Assembly: GCA_905182995.1 (NCBI GenBank)
Contig: CAJJDP010000058.1
Coordinates: 150,932 to 214,931, forward strand
DNA: 64,000 bases
Direction: 5' to 3'
DNA from: Paramecium octaurelia
Lineage: Eukaryota; Ciliophora; Oligohymenophorea; Peniculida; Parameciidae
The first letter of the stretch is position 1. Each line of letters opens with the position of its first letter. Below the pieces are notes generated by a model, which saw only the letters and a list, made by a program, of their open reading frames with translations, had not been told where the DNA came from and made no database searches. Shown in pieces: positions 24,881 to 35,761 of the stretch. The position numbers were made by a program, and so were the translations under genes.

Positions 24881-26664
24881 ATGTCTAACCACCATCGTAA
24901 TCTAAGAGAACTCTTTTCTTCAAAATTCTCTAAACCTTTTTCCAACCTCCCTTCTGATAGATTACGAATTGGGAAGTCTCCAATAGCTGTTGGCAACTTT
25001 ATACAATATGCATAAAAAAAGAATGCTGAAGAAAAATAACAAAGAAATCATACTCCTGTACATACTCCAAACAAAATAAGAATTGGATAAGTGAATGTGA
25101 ATGAATATGCATTGCCATATAAAAACCCTTAGCAAAGTTTTTTTAGTAAAGATAGTAATAGATCAAGATCAAAAAGTCCTATGTAATTATCAATACAAAA
25201 ATCACCAAAACAATCCACAATAGATTCAAAAAAGATTTATGAAAATGATGACTCCATGAATCTCAATCGATAAGTTTCTCAAAAGCTATCTAATCATAAT
25301 AAATTTGCGAGTGCTAACCTAAAAATCAATATCAATGAAGTTCCACATATAAAAATACCTCAGGTGAGTTCTACTACAAAAATAAAACCAAATGTTTAAA
25401 ACTTTGAGAGCATCTTTAATTCTTTGCTTGTGAAATATGATTCCATTCAATAATAGGCGTAGTAACGTCCACCCATCAAAAAGGTATATAAGGAAGAGCC
25501 AGAAGATGAAGAGTTATAGATTGATACGTAGATTTGTGTCGCTAAGTCTAGTTTCACTTTTCACTTTGTGATAGGGAAGGGAGGATTCGGAAGAGTATGG
25601 AAGGTTGAATTAAAAAAGAATAGAACTTAATATGCAATGAAAGAGATGTCTAAGGCTAAGATAATATCGAAAAGAAGTGTAAATTCTGTTATGAATGAAA
25701 GAAACTTATTAGCATAATTTAAACACACCTTTTTGATTAATATGAACTACTGCTTTCAAGATAGAGATAACTTATATCTTGTAATGGATCTTTTAACTGG
25801 AGGCGATCTTAGATATCATATTGGACGCTTGAGAAGATTTAAGGAACATTAAACCAAATACTTTGTAGCTTGTGTTATTTTAGCATTAGAATACCTACAC
25901 AATTCAAATGTTATTCATAGAGATGTCAAGCCAGAAAACATTGTACTTGATTGCAATGGATATGCTAGATTAACTGATTTAGGAATAGCCAGGATTTGGA
26001 AGCCTGAGAATTCTTAAGACACAAGTGGTACACCTGGATATATGGGTATTATCAATTCACAATTATACCTCTAGCTCCGGAAGTGATGTGTAGGTAAAAT
26101 CATACTATTGCTGTTGATTACTTTGCTTTAGGAGTAATGACGTATGAATTTATGCTTGGAAGAAGACCATATAATGGAAGAACTAGATAAGAGATCAGGG
26201 ATCAAATTCTCACAAGATAAGTGCAAGTGAAAAGAAACGAAATACCTGATGATTGGTCTATTGATGCTGCTGACTTCATTAATAAATTAATATAACGCAA
26301 ACCTAATAATAGACTCGGATTTAATGGGCCTCATGAAGTGAAACAGCATCCATGGCTATAAACTTTTCCTTGGACCAAATTACTTAATAAAGAGATACAA
26401 TCTCCTTTCATACCACCAGTACATCTATATTTTTATATACTTAGCCAATTTAAGAGAATTTAGATTATATAAATAATATTAGTGAGGATAATGATACTCA
26501 AGATGAATAAATTGTAGAAAATAGATTGTTGTTAAAAAAGAATTCTGTGTAAAGTAAGGCTATTAAATAACCTAGATTTATTTTATGGATATAGTTATGA
26601 TTAAAACACCTAAACCTAATTAAAAAATACAAAAAGTACAAGTAGCACTTTAGTAGTTAATTGA
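24881..26664 (+). CDS. AGC-family serine/threonine kinase
   Basis: 568 residues with introns of 29, 26 and 22 nt; the spliced length is a multiple of three. Residues 1-220 are Ser/Pro/Asn-rich and probably disordered. The kinase domain (about 225-490) has [34 protein letters not shown] (DLG in place of DFG, Asp kept), GTPGYMAPEV and [13 protein letters not shown]. The AGC C-terminal extension is complete, with [18 protein letters not shown] and a hydrophobic motif FYGYSYD reached through the third intron. An AGC tail of this kind is normally phosphorylated by PDK1 and TORC2-like kinases. The subfamily is nearest to the PKA/S6K/YANK groups, not resolved. Confidence 0.88.
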
Positions 26665-27166
26665 ATTTTGCAATTTTGATTTGATAATTAAATGTCGAAT
26701 ATTCATACTTTCTTATTATTCCATTTAAATTCTGAAATTCAAATATTTTGATGACTTAGTATCGATATATTTGCATATATAAATTTCAAATAATCCTTAT
26801 TAGAAATAACTATTTATTTAGCTGTGATTAATAGTGTATTCTTTGCAACTAATCAATATTCAATTTTATGATTTCTTTATTTTATAATATTCGATCAAAA
26901 AGTGTTTAGGTTTAAATTATAGATATAGAAAGTGACAATTTTAATTAATAATATAGAATTCTTGTTATTCTAAATTGCTAACATTATTTGCAGCTTCATG
27001 AAACTTAAATAATCAACTTTATTTTTCTCCAGATTCAACTTCCTATGTTAATTAAAATCACATACAAACTACCAATAACGATTTAAAAATAATAGGTAAT
27101 ATAATAAAATCATTAAACTTTATGACTTATTTATAAAAGTTTAAATCACAATATATACTATAGTAT
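26665..27166. other. AT-rich intergenic region
   Basis: About 500 bp between the AGC kinase stop and an uncertain minus-strand frame. No coding frame or RNA gene is seen. Confidence 0.5.
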
Positions 27167-27511
27167 TCATTATTAATATTACAAAATGGCTTATAGCTTT
27201 TCATATGCTTATTCTTATAATGGATGAATTCCCTTTTCAGCAAATTTCAAATGAACAATTAAATAGAGTAATGCTTTATTTGATAGTCTAATGCTTTAAA
27301 CAAAATTATCTGGGATTAAGAGAAGTCTATAAATAGATTTAATTAATGGAGCATTTATCTTTTGGTTTGGAAAACAATAAATATATCTCTAAGTAAAATA
27401 CTCAGCTCTCTAATAAATTTATTTTAGAATCATATCTATATTAACAAATTTCTTGATTTGTGCTCTTGTTGTTGATGTTCGTTTTGTTGTTGTTGTTGTT
27501 GATGTTCTCAT
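27167..27511 (-). CDS. possible small protein; both strands open
   Basis: A 114-residue minus-strand frame starts with a Thr/Arg-rich stretch (MRTSTTTTTKRTSTTRAQ) made by a (GTT)n microsatellite and continues KINAPLIKSIYRLLLIP. The plus strand is also open over much of the same region, from an ATG at about 27224 (MDEFPFQQISNEQLNRVM). Only one strand, if either, is likely to be coding, and I cannot choose firmly. No family is recognised. Confidence 0.25.
27466..27507 (+). repeat. GTT trinucleotide microsatellite
   Basis: An imperfect run of GTT units interrupted by GATGTTC twice. It is the only clear trinucleotide tract in the window outside coding glutamine runs. Confidence 0.7.
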
Positions 27512-27748
27512 TTAATTAATAATGGAAGTTGTTATATGTTTACATTTAAATAATAATTATGAAAGAATTTTGAATTTTTTCATTTAGTTATTGATTATTT
27601 TATCTAAGAAATTAATTGGCGGTTTCATTTAGTTTTCTATGTTTCATATATTTATAAGTAGAAATTAAACAAAAATGAGATGAAATTATATAATAATTTT
27701 AAACATTATAGAATTCAATAGAAATGTGTTATAATGATTATATTTTAA

Positions 27749-29173
27749 TCAATATTCTTGCATAATATTCTACCTGTCTTTAAGATTAAATTGTGTTTTG
27801 CCTTTCTCCTTCATTTCCTTCGCGCATTTGATCTTCTGCTTTACTTCAGCCACTGCTTTCTTCATACCATTCTCCTCAAATGTCTTTAAGCTTTTCTAGA
27901 AGTAATTCAAGGCATCTCTAAATTCTTAAACTAATAATAGGATGGTTCCTTTAGATAATTAATATTTTAATTACCAATAATCTTTTGAGTTTTAGCAACT
28001 TATACACTTCCTTCACCATAAACTTTGACTTCTAAATCTTCAGTTTCATAGAGTTCAGCCAAGGCATCCTGATGTTTTTCTTATTTTAACTAGATAATTG
28101 CTATTTGTCTTTTGATTTTGATAACTTTTTTGTCTTGAGTGGTGTACAATTCAATGTATATCTATTTAACTTTTGATAGGCAAGCAATTTATTCATCTAT
28201 TTGTTGGATCTTTTCGTAATAGGTGGATAATTATTGGTATAATTCAGCTACATATTCAGTCTTCTGATAGCTAATTTCTATGAGCATATCAATAGCACTA
28301 GACAAACATTGAATGGCATCTTTCCAATTTTCTTGGCATGCATAGATTTTTGACTTTTCAATATATGATATTGCACTTTGTTCTGATTTGTATCCATATT
28401 TGGCTTCAGTGATAGCAAAGACTTTGGTAATACAATCTTCACTTGCATCAAAATCTTTCATTTTTCTAGAAATGTTAGTGAAATGATGGTTTACGTGTGG
28501 CAATTAGACATCAAAGTTAAGGTTTGGATGGAGTGTTCAGTTTCATCTCCATAGATTTGACATTGAGTTTCGTAAGCCTTTTTTAATAAGTCTAGAGATT
28601 CTTCATAACTATTGATTTCTAAATAACATTTTCCAAGTAAGGTGAGGATGATTGAATTATAACTCTTACTTTCTTATTCTTCATTAAATAGTTTGGCATT
28701 CTTTTTTAATGCCAATGTTAGATGATCAATAGCTTATTCATAACACTTATAATTAAGATATGCTTCACCTATGTTGGTATGTGCTTTAACTAATTTGAAT
28801 TGTCCTTTACCATGAGTGAATACAAGTATCTATTTAAGAAATCAATATACTTTTGCCAATGCCAATTAATGCATTCTTATATTCAAAATTTGTTCTTCAC
28901 TTTTGTCTTTGGAATACTCATCAAGCATTTTGAGTTTTTCTTCTAGATCTTCTGAAATTTTATCCTCGATTTGTTTTTATTGATCAGCAGCGTAATTTCC
29001 ATAATTCTTGTCTTACTGATTCTTTTCTCTAGATGCTACACAATTAAATGCTTAATATTACAACTATCAAACTAATTCTGATCCATCTAATCGATCTAAT
29101 TAAATTGATCATATTCTTCGTCATTCTAATCATCCTAGAAGTTACCTTCTCCATCCTCATATTCATCTTACAT
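27749..29173 (-). CDS. TPR-repeat protein
   Basis: 440 residues with four introns (26, 21, 29 and 26 nt); the spliced length is a multiple of three. The N-terminus is acidic (MQDEYEDGEGNFQDDQNDEE). From about residue 100, repeated helical hairpins follow the tetratricopeptide pattern: AHTNIGEAYLNYKCYEQAID, LGKCYLEINSYEESLDLLKK, KIYACQENWKDAIQCLSSAI and QLEKHQDALAELYETEDLEV-like units. Spacing near 42 residues recalls kinesin light chain or LGN-type arrays. Such arrays bind peptides or other proteins. No other domain is present. The C-terminus is Lys-rich. Confidence 0.85.
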
Positions 29174-29229
29174 TTTTAGAATTATATTAATAACTTAATT
29201 TCATTAATCGAAATAATAAAACAATGTAA

Positions 29230-30935
29230 TCAACAGTACTTTTCATATAATTTCTTAGCCCCCCAGCATAGAACACCGATGGAACAAATAGTTACTCCAA
29301 TGTATGTAATAACACTACTCTTCCTATAATTATTAATACTCAAATATACTTATCTTTCTAATTAGAATCTACAAGTCTAACAGAGCTGTGTTTTCTATTT
29401 ATTAGAATAGTAGAATCTGAGATGATCTGCTCTTATTGAACTAATTAAGCGATTTCATAACTATTATTGACTTCAGTATCCTTTTCTTTGAATTCATCGT
29501 CTTCAACAACACGTTCACTTTGTTGAGATTGTTGAATATTCTAGAATTCCTCTTTCAGAGTCATAGTGCATCCCTTCATACAACTTGAATTCGATGTGAA
29601 AGAAGCAAGAGACGGTTTGCTTTTAAATCTTTTTCTCTCGCTTCCAAACTCCCAATTCTTAGATTCAGTCTTATTACTCAATTATTAAGGCAATGCTGAT
29701 CTGTAATACCATGGTTGTCTTGGTGTCACTACATAATCTTATTGTATTCTTACTTTCTTCTTCGACATACATCCCGTCAGTAATTAAAACAGCCTTATGA
29801 TCACTATCTAAATCCTCCTCTACCTCATCCAATTCAGAAAATGCCTTGTTGTTTTCAGAGGGATTTGAAATTAATCTCTATTTCAATGTGGATGATCCCA
29901 AGTTATGATGAGTCCTATATCTCAGTGTACTAGAGACCAACAATTTGTCATTTGAATTATTACTGCTCTTTTATTCAGGGTTAAATGATTTCTCACTTTC
30001 ACTCAAATCTTTATTGTTTGTTTATGCAAGATTATTCTTTAATGAAATCACTTATGACAAACTCTCAATCAATTAGTTTTCTTTTTATACCAATTAACTT
30101 GATTACAAACACAACTTCAATGAATCGAAATTATTGAATGATTCCTCAATGAACTCATTAAAATAATTATTTAATACGTGTGTCTTCCAGTGAATATTAG
30201 GCACTCATAAATTACTCATTGAATGTTCTCTTTCTTGGAGTGATCTACTAAAAAGCATCATTCCTTTGACTTTTTATGAAAAACCGCAAGTCGTTTATGA
30301 TTTTCAATTACTTCATCATCTTCTAATTGATTTCTAATCCTTTCTACTCTAGAGTCTGCAATTTGATCAGATTCTAATCATATCTCTCTCTCACCTAATT
30401 ATAATTATTATTTTATTACGTTTTAATAGTGTTGTTTTAATTCACTATTTTTCTTCTTCTCATATATTAAGATTTTTTTGAAATCCTAATTTTCCTCTTC
30501 CAAATAATCACACTTCTCTTTACACATCGTTATACCTTCTATCAATTCCTAAAATTGTTGATTCACAGGACTTGAAATCTTTATAGACTTCATTTGCTTA
30601 TCAATTAAATTCAATTCATTTTCTTTCGATATGATGTCTTCATTAAGTTTATCCCTCTATTTATGTATGCTACTTATATTGTCTTACAAGTGATTTATCT
30701 TATACTCTAATTAATTTATGTGATTGCCCACTTAATTCACCTTTAAATTGCTCCTTAGTTACTAATGTTCCTACTATTTCTAAAAATATATTTCAAAGAA
30801 GGCTTGCATTAACTACTCTGAATTCATATGCTCATAACAAGGATTTTAACCTTGCTTAGATGCTTTGCTTAAGTAGTTTCGTATTCTTTCAAGTATCTAA
30901 TTAAGCTAGACTTAATTTTGTAGAGAAACATCCAT
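29230..30935 (-). CDS. tail-anchored coiled-coil protein with an in-frame TGA
   Basis: 536 codons with introns of 21, 23, 25 and 26 nt; total length fits a multiple of three. Residues 1-200 form a coiled coil (QLEYKINHLQDNISSIH-type). The middle is Ser-rich, with STLRYRTHHNLGSSTLKQR. The last intron joins on a C-terminal exon encoding one membrane segment, SVITYIGVTICSIGVLCW, followed by GAKKLYEKYC, so the protein should be tail-anchored with the coiled coil in the cytosol. One TGA at 30205-30207 interrupts the frame, and no intron I can find removes it. Protein-like sequence continues on both sides in the same frame. It may be a real stop, an assembly error, a nonsense allele or readthrough. 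Confidence 0.6.
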
Positions 30936-30963
30936 CGAATATAATTAAAATAAATTAATTTTA

Positions 30964-31446
30964 ATGACGATATATCTGTCTCTGGATCCTTTCCCCAAAC
31001 AAGTGGTTTACTCTTAAGTCAGTGGTACTTCAATTCTTTCAATAAGATTAAACGCTATATTTGCAGCTGACTATAATAAATAATTAATTTAAGATATCAA
31101 ATTTGAGTGACCTATGAACAATGTACCATTTTTGCAGATGATTCTGATTCACAAAATTATTAAAACAAAGGGGGATCAAGAAGATATGATATTGCCAGAC
31201 TCTGATTAAGAGGATTAATGTCCAACTCCAAATACAAACAACGAAAATGGAGATATCGAATCACGATTAAGATTAAAGATGAAGCAACTTAGATTCAGCA
31301 ATTAAAATCAAATCTATTATTTCTCTCAAAATGGAAGATCCTCTCCAAATCAATCTCCTGCTCTCTCTCCAAAATATTCTCACAACTCACTCTAATCTAT
31401 TCTCAAACCTAAAAGTTGCTCCATATTCGGATAGGCAAAGAGATGA
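30964..31446 (+). CDS. small Ser/Pro-rich protein, start uncertain
   Basis: The sure part starts at ATG 31114 and gives 110 residues: MNNVPFLQMILIHKI, an acidic DMILPDSDQEDQ, then LRLKMKQLRF and a Ser/Pro-rich end NGRSSPNQSPALSPKYS. The same frame is open upstream from ATG 30964 (MTIYLSLDPFPKQVVYSQ), but a TGA at 31108-31110 lies between. Either the upstream part is a separate leader peptide or an intron was missed. The SP motifs are typical proline-directed kinase sites. Its upstream ATG is only 28 bp from the divergent start of the tail-anchored gene. Confidence 0.5.
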
Positions 31447-31683
31447 TTTTGAAACAATTTTGTTCTATATAAACTTAGTTTAAAATGTTTACAGAACTGT
31501 ATTTTTTATTGTTATAGTATATAACCATTTATTTCATTGAACAAATATCATAGTTTTATTATTCACAAGGATAATAAATGAATTTGAATGCAATAAATAT
31601 AGTTTGATGACATCTTTAAAATTATTATAATTTTGATTTATTAAACAAGTTTATTTAATTAGTAAATAATCAATATGTATATT

Positions 31684-33428
31684 TCAGTTCTATGATTTCT
31701 TTATTAGTTTTCTATTGTTTGGAACAGTAAATTAGTCAGGAGTATCATACACTTCTTCTTCATCTGACTATTATGATTATATGAAAGATTAGTACCATTT
31801 GAGAGTTTTTGAGTTGCAAAAATAATGAAGAAGTTTATAACTCTTGTCTGTATTGATTCTTATTATTTAATTAAGATTATACTTATCTCATAGCCAATAT
31901 GCATGATCCCAATTAGATAGGTGTTAGACATTCCTTCAATTATTCCCACATCTAATCGACCTTCAAGGCTTCACTCTATATTAACTTCAATTACTCTTTG
32001 ATTTTATGTATCGAACTAAATTTGTTATTAATGATACTCTGATATATTATTCCTAACACTTTGCAGCTTAGTTTTCATCCTCTTGACCTTTACAATTTGT
32101 TCTGGCTTGATATCAGTCTTTTAGAATGAATCGACCATCCAATCAGAATAATCACTGGTATTGAAATTAAATAAAATACTTTGGTTGTTAAGCAAAAAAG
32201 TCTTTGTTCTTTTCTAATGCATATATCAAGTATCTAGTTTGAATGGGAAGACAGACTTCTACCATTTAATCAAAGTGATTTCTGGCAGCATCATTTCTTT
32301 CCTAACTATTTGAATTAGTCCTATATCTTAAGGCATCTAAAATCATTCCTATTTCAATATTGTCTTTATTTTTAATTAGATAGGTTTCCAATTTATCAAA
32401 TAATAATTATTATTATTCTAAGAACATTTAAAACTAATAATCTTAGAGTAAAATACTTTTTCTTAAGATTTATTACAGATTTCTGTATACTTTTATTAAT
32501 TTTAAATCTATTATTTAAGTGAATCCACTTCTATCTGCAATTCTGAAGCTTTCACTTCCAATAATTCATAATAAATCTTCTTTCTCGCCCTTGAATTTCT
32601 AGCTGATTCCCTATTTTTAGCCAATTTTTATTGAATTGGATCTTGATTAGGATCGTTGCTATTTTATTGATTAAAATCTGACGAAAAATCTGATTGATCT
32701 CTTTATAAATTGGGTGATTTCCTTTAGAGTTTTTATTGACTTTTTCTAAAATAATAAAATTTAAATGATTACGATAGATGAGTGTGTGATTGATTTCTGG
32801 TTTATAAGGTCATTTTCTATTAGGTCTATTCAACAAGCTATGTTATTTTGTTTGTGTAAATGCTCTTTGAGATATTGACATTAAAGAGATTCTTGTTTTC
32901 TTCAATAATGTTCTGGTTGATCTCTGGTTTAAAATTATTGCTGATTTGTTATGCAGATTCTACATTTGGTTTAGATTTAGATTATTACATATTTTCATTT
33001 CGAATTCACTTGATGATCTCTAACTGTTTTTTTGCAATTATGAGGCATCCTCTTCCACTTTCTATTGCTAATCAATATTTAATCGATCCATTCGTATCTC
33101 CTCAAATTGCATTTCAAAGTCCCCACTACTTCTGAAAAATACCCCTTTTTAATTTGAAGGTTCTTAATATTCATATATTTGAATAGGGACTACGCCTTCT
33201 TCCAGACCAACAGATGATCTGTATTGATCTGGTTGTACCAAAAACGAAACATTAACCTATGCAAAACTGCCTCCTCCATTATTTGATCCTATACTTTGTT
33301 TGTCTTGTGGAGCAATTCTACCGAAACTAGCACCTAAACTAAAATTCAATATTTGCTCAATGATATTACGCATCGAATTGGCTTCCGTAAGAGACTCCAC
33401 TTTTGTTACCCTAAAACATATCATTCAT
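31684..33428 (-). CDS. bZIP transcription factor
   Basis: 512 residues with eight introns (31, 29, 27, 23, 25, 19, 24 and 28 nt); the spliced length is a multiple of three. The basic region is KLAKNRESARNSRARKK near 32580-32620, with the invariant Asn and Arg spaced as in bZIP proteins. It is followed by a short leucine zipper (YYELLEVKASELQIEVDSL). The N-terminal 200 residues are Gly/Ser- and Gln-rich, with SIGSNNGGGSFAQVNVSFLV. The C-terminal 230 residues are helical, with DALRYRTNSNSQERNDAARN and LPIQTRYLIYALEKNKDFF, perhaps a DOG1-like region as in plant TGA factors (weak). It should bind DNA as a dimer in the nucleus. The first 178 bp also occur in the repeat copy at 34609-34786. Confidence 0.85.
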
Positions 33429-33522
33429 TTTTCAATATATATATATATAATTATTTCTAAGTATAAACAATTGAATGGATAATGTAATAAATGTACACAT
33501 ACGATCTCAATGTCCTCTTTTA

Positions 33523-34332
33523 ATGTTTTAAGATTCGAGTCCCAGATTAAAAGGACCTTTATATTATAAAAGGCTTCATAAAAAATCAACTGAGTTTCTT
33601 ATAACAAACGAAACGTACAACAAGTGTACAGAAAAGACTTGGAGAATACAAATGAGACCATTGCTGATACCTGATTTAATGGGGAAGAGCCAAATTCAAA
33701 CACCGAAATATAAATGTTTACATGGTCACAAGAGCCATAGATCCCAAAGTTGTGATGAAAAGATTTATGGTTCATATGGAAGCAAATGGCGTAGATTAAT
33801 TTCTTAAGGTTTGTTCTATGTGAAGCAACTGCGACATAAATAAATTATATATCGATTTAAGATATATGTGAGAGCAGTTTAACTCGTTTTAGCTTACTTT
33901 AAATATAAGAAGATAAGATCACAGCATCAAAAGAATAGTAAGAGAATCTCCAAGCCAAGAGTCTCAATTGCAAAACCAAGGAAACAATCAGGATAATCCA
34001 CATTAATTTCACTTCCTCAATTTTATTAAACTGACGCTTTGTAAATGTTGCATCAGTTGCATAATGAATCCAGATCTGAAATCCATAGTCCCTAATCTTA
34101 ATTTGACAGGTAAAAATAGAAAACCCTATCTCAAATGAACTTCGACAACTTCTTAAAACGACCCATATAACAATTTATAAAAAACAAGAATCTTTCTTCA
34201 TTATCAGAACACAAATCAGCTTAACCTAGTAAGAGAACTTGTAAAACAGAACACAGTTTAAAACGATTTGCCAGTATGTAGTCACTGCATCGAAAATTAC
34301 AAATGTCATAAGCATATCAAACACAACACTGA
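33523..34332 (+). CDS. basic hypothetical protein, copy A
   Basis: Intronless frame of 269 residues starting MFQDSSPRLKGPLYYKRLHK. It is rich in Lys, Arg, Ser and Gln, with a His/Cys patch KYKCLHGHKSHRSQSC and a Trp-containing GSYGSKWRRLISQ. A middle helix (RHKQIIYRFKIYVRAVQLVL) resembles an IQ-type basic helix. The C-terminal 130 residues are probably disordered. No family is recognised. It diverges from the bZIP gene with 94 bp between start codons, so the two probably share a promoter. The same gene reappears at 34881-35690 in the artefactual repeat. Confidence 0.7.
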
Positions 34333-34403
34333 TACTAGTTGATATAATTTGATAATAAAAATGTGAAACTTTCTTATTTCTTATAAAATTATTCAAAAAT
34401 TGA

Positions 34404-34607
34404 TCATTTATGATGAACTCTAAGTCTGGATGAAAATATGATATTGCACAATTTTTAGATTGTCATTTCCTTATTATTTTCATATAGTTTCTTTTACAAT
34501 TAAGTATCTTAATTTTTTTGTCTTTCTTTGAATTGTATTTGTAATTTATAAAGCATGTCTGCTTTTGAGGCTGACATTGTGCTTCTTCTATTTTAAATAT
34601 TGTTTTG
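34404..34607 (-). pseudogene. 3' fragment of the downstream kinase gene (repeat copy)
   Basis: Duplicate of the last 204 bp of the kinase gene at 35762-37823, cut off by the N at 34608. It is explained by the probable contig overlap and is not likely to exist as a separate locus. Confidence 0.85.
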
Positions 34608-34608
34608 N

Positions 34609-34786
34609 ATTAACCTATGCAAAACTGCCTCCTCCATTATTTGATCCTATACTTTGTTTGTCTTGTGGAGCAATTCTACCGAAACTAGCACCTAAACTAA
34701 AATTCAATATTTGCTCAATGATATTACGCATCGAATTGGCTTCCGTAAGAGACTCCACTTTTGTTACCCTAAAACATATCATTCAT
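34609..34786 (-). pseudogene. 5' fragment of the bZIP gene (repeat copy)
   Basis: Duplicate of 33251-33428, including the bZIP start codon and first intron, cut off by the N. It is explained by the probable contig overlap. Confidence 0.85.
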
Positions 34787-34880
34787 TTTTCAATATATAT
34801 ATATATAATTATTTCTAAGTATAAACAATTGAATGGATAATGTAATAAATGTACACATACGATCTCAATGTCCTCTTTTA

Positions 34881-35690
34881 ATGTTTTAAGATTCGAGTCC
34901 CAGATTAAAAGGACCTTTATATTATAAAAGGCTTCATAAAAAATCAACTGAGTTTCTTATAACAAACGAAACGTACAACAAGTGTACAGAAAAGACTTGG
35001 AGAATACAAATGAGACCATTGCTGATACCTGATTTAATGGGGAAGAGCCAAATTCAAACACCGAAATATAAATGTTTACATGGTCACAAGAGCCATAGAT
35101 CCCAAAGTTGTGATGAAAAGATTTATGGTTCATATGGAAGCAAATGGCGTAGATTAATTTCTTAAGGTTTGTTCTATGTGAAGCAACTGCGACATAAATA
35201 AATTATATATCGATTTAAGATATATGTGAGAGCAGTTTAACTCGTTTTAGCTTACTTTAAATATAAGAAGATAAGATCACAGCATCAAAAGAATAGTAAG
35301 AGAATCTCCAAGCCAAGAGTCTCAATTGCAAAACCAAGGAAACAATCAGGATAATCCACATTAATTTCACTTCCTCAATTTTATTAAACTGACGCTTTGT
35401 AAATGTTGCATCAGTTGCATAATGAATCCAGATCTGAAATCCATAGTCCCTAATCTTAATTTGACAGGTAAAAATAGAAAACCCTATCTCAAATGAACTT
35501 CGACAACTTCTTAAAACGACCCATATAACAATTTATAAAAAACAAGAATCTTTCTTCATTATCAGAACACAAATCAGCTTAACCTAGTAAGAGAACTTGT
35601 AAAACAGAACACAGTTTAAAACGATTTGCCAGTATGTAGTCACTGCATCGAAAATTACAAATGTCATAAGCATATCAAACACAACACTGA
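34881..35690 (+). CDS. basic hypothetical protein, copy B
   Basis: Second copy of the frame at 33523-34332, apparently identical, inside the direct repeat joined by one N. It probably represents the same locus. In the corrected order this gene lies between the bZIP gene and the ubiquitin-like-domain kinase and converges on the kinase stop with 71 bp between. Confidence 0.7.
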
Positions 35691-35761
35691 TACTAGTTGA
35701 TATAATTTGATAATAAAAATGTGAAACTTTCTTATTTCTTATAAAATTATTCAAAAATTGA

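Noticed and set aside
27466-27507. GTT repeat as a satellite or regulatory array
   Set aside because: Too short and irregular; an ordinary microsatellite is enough.
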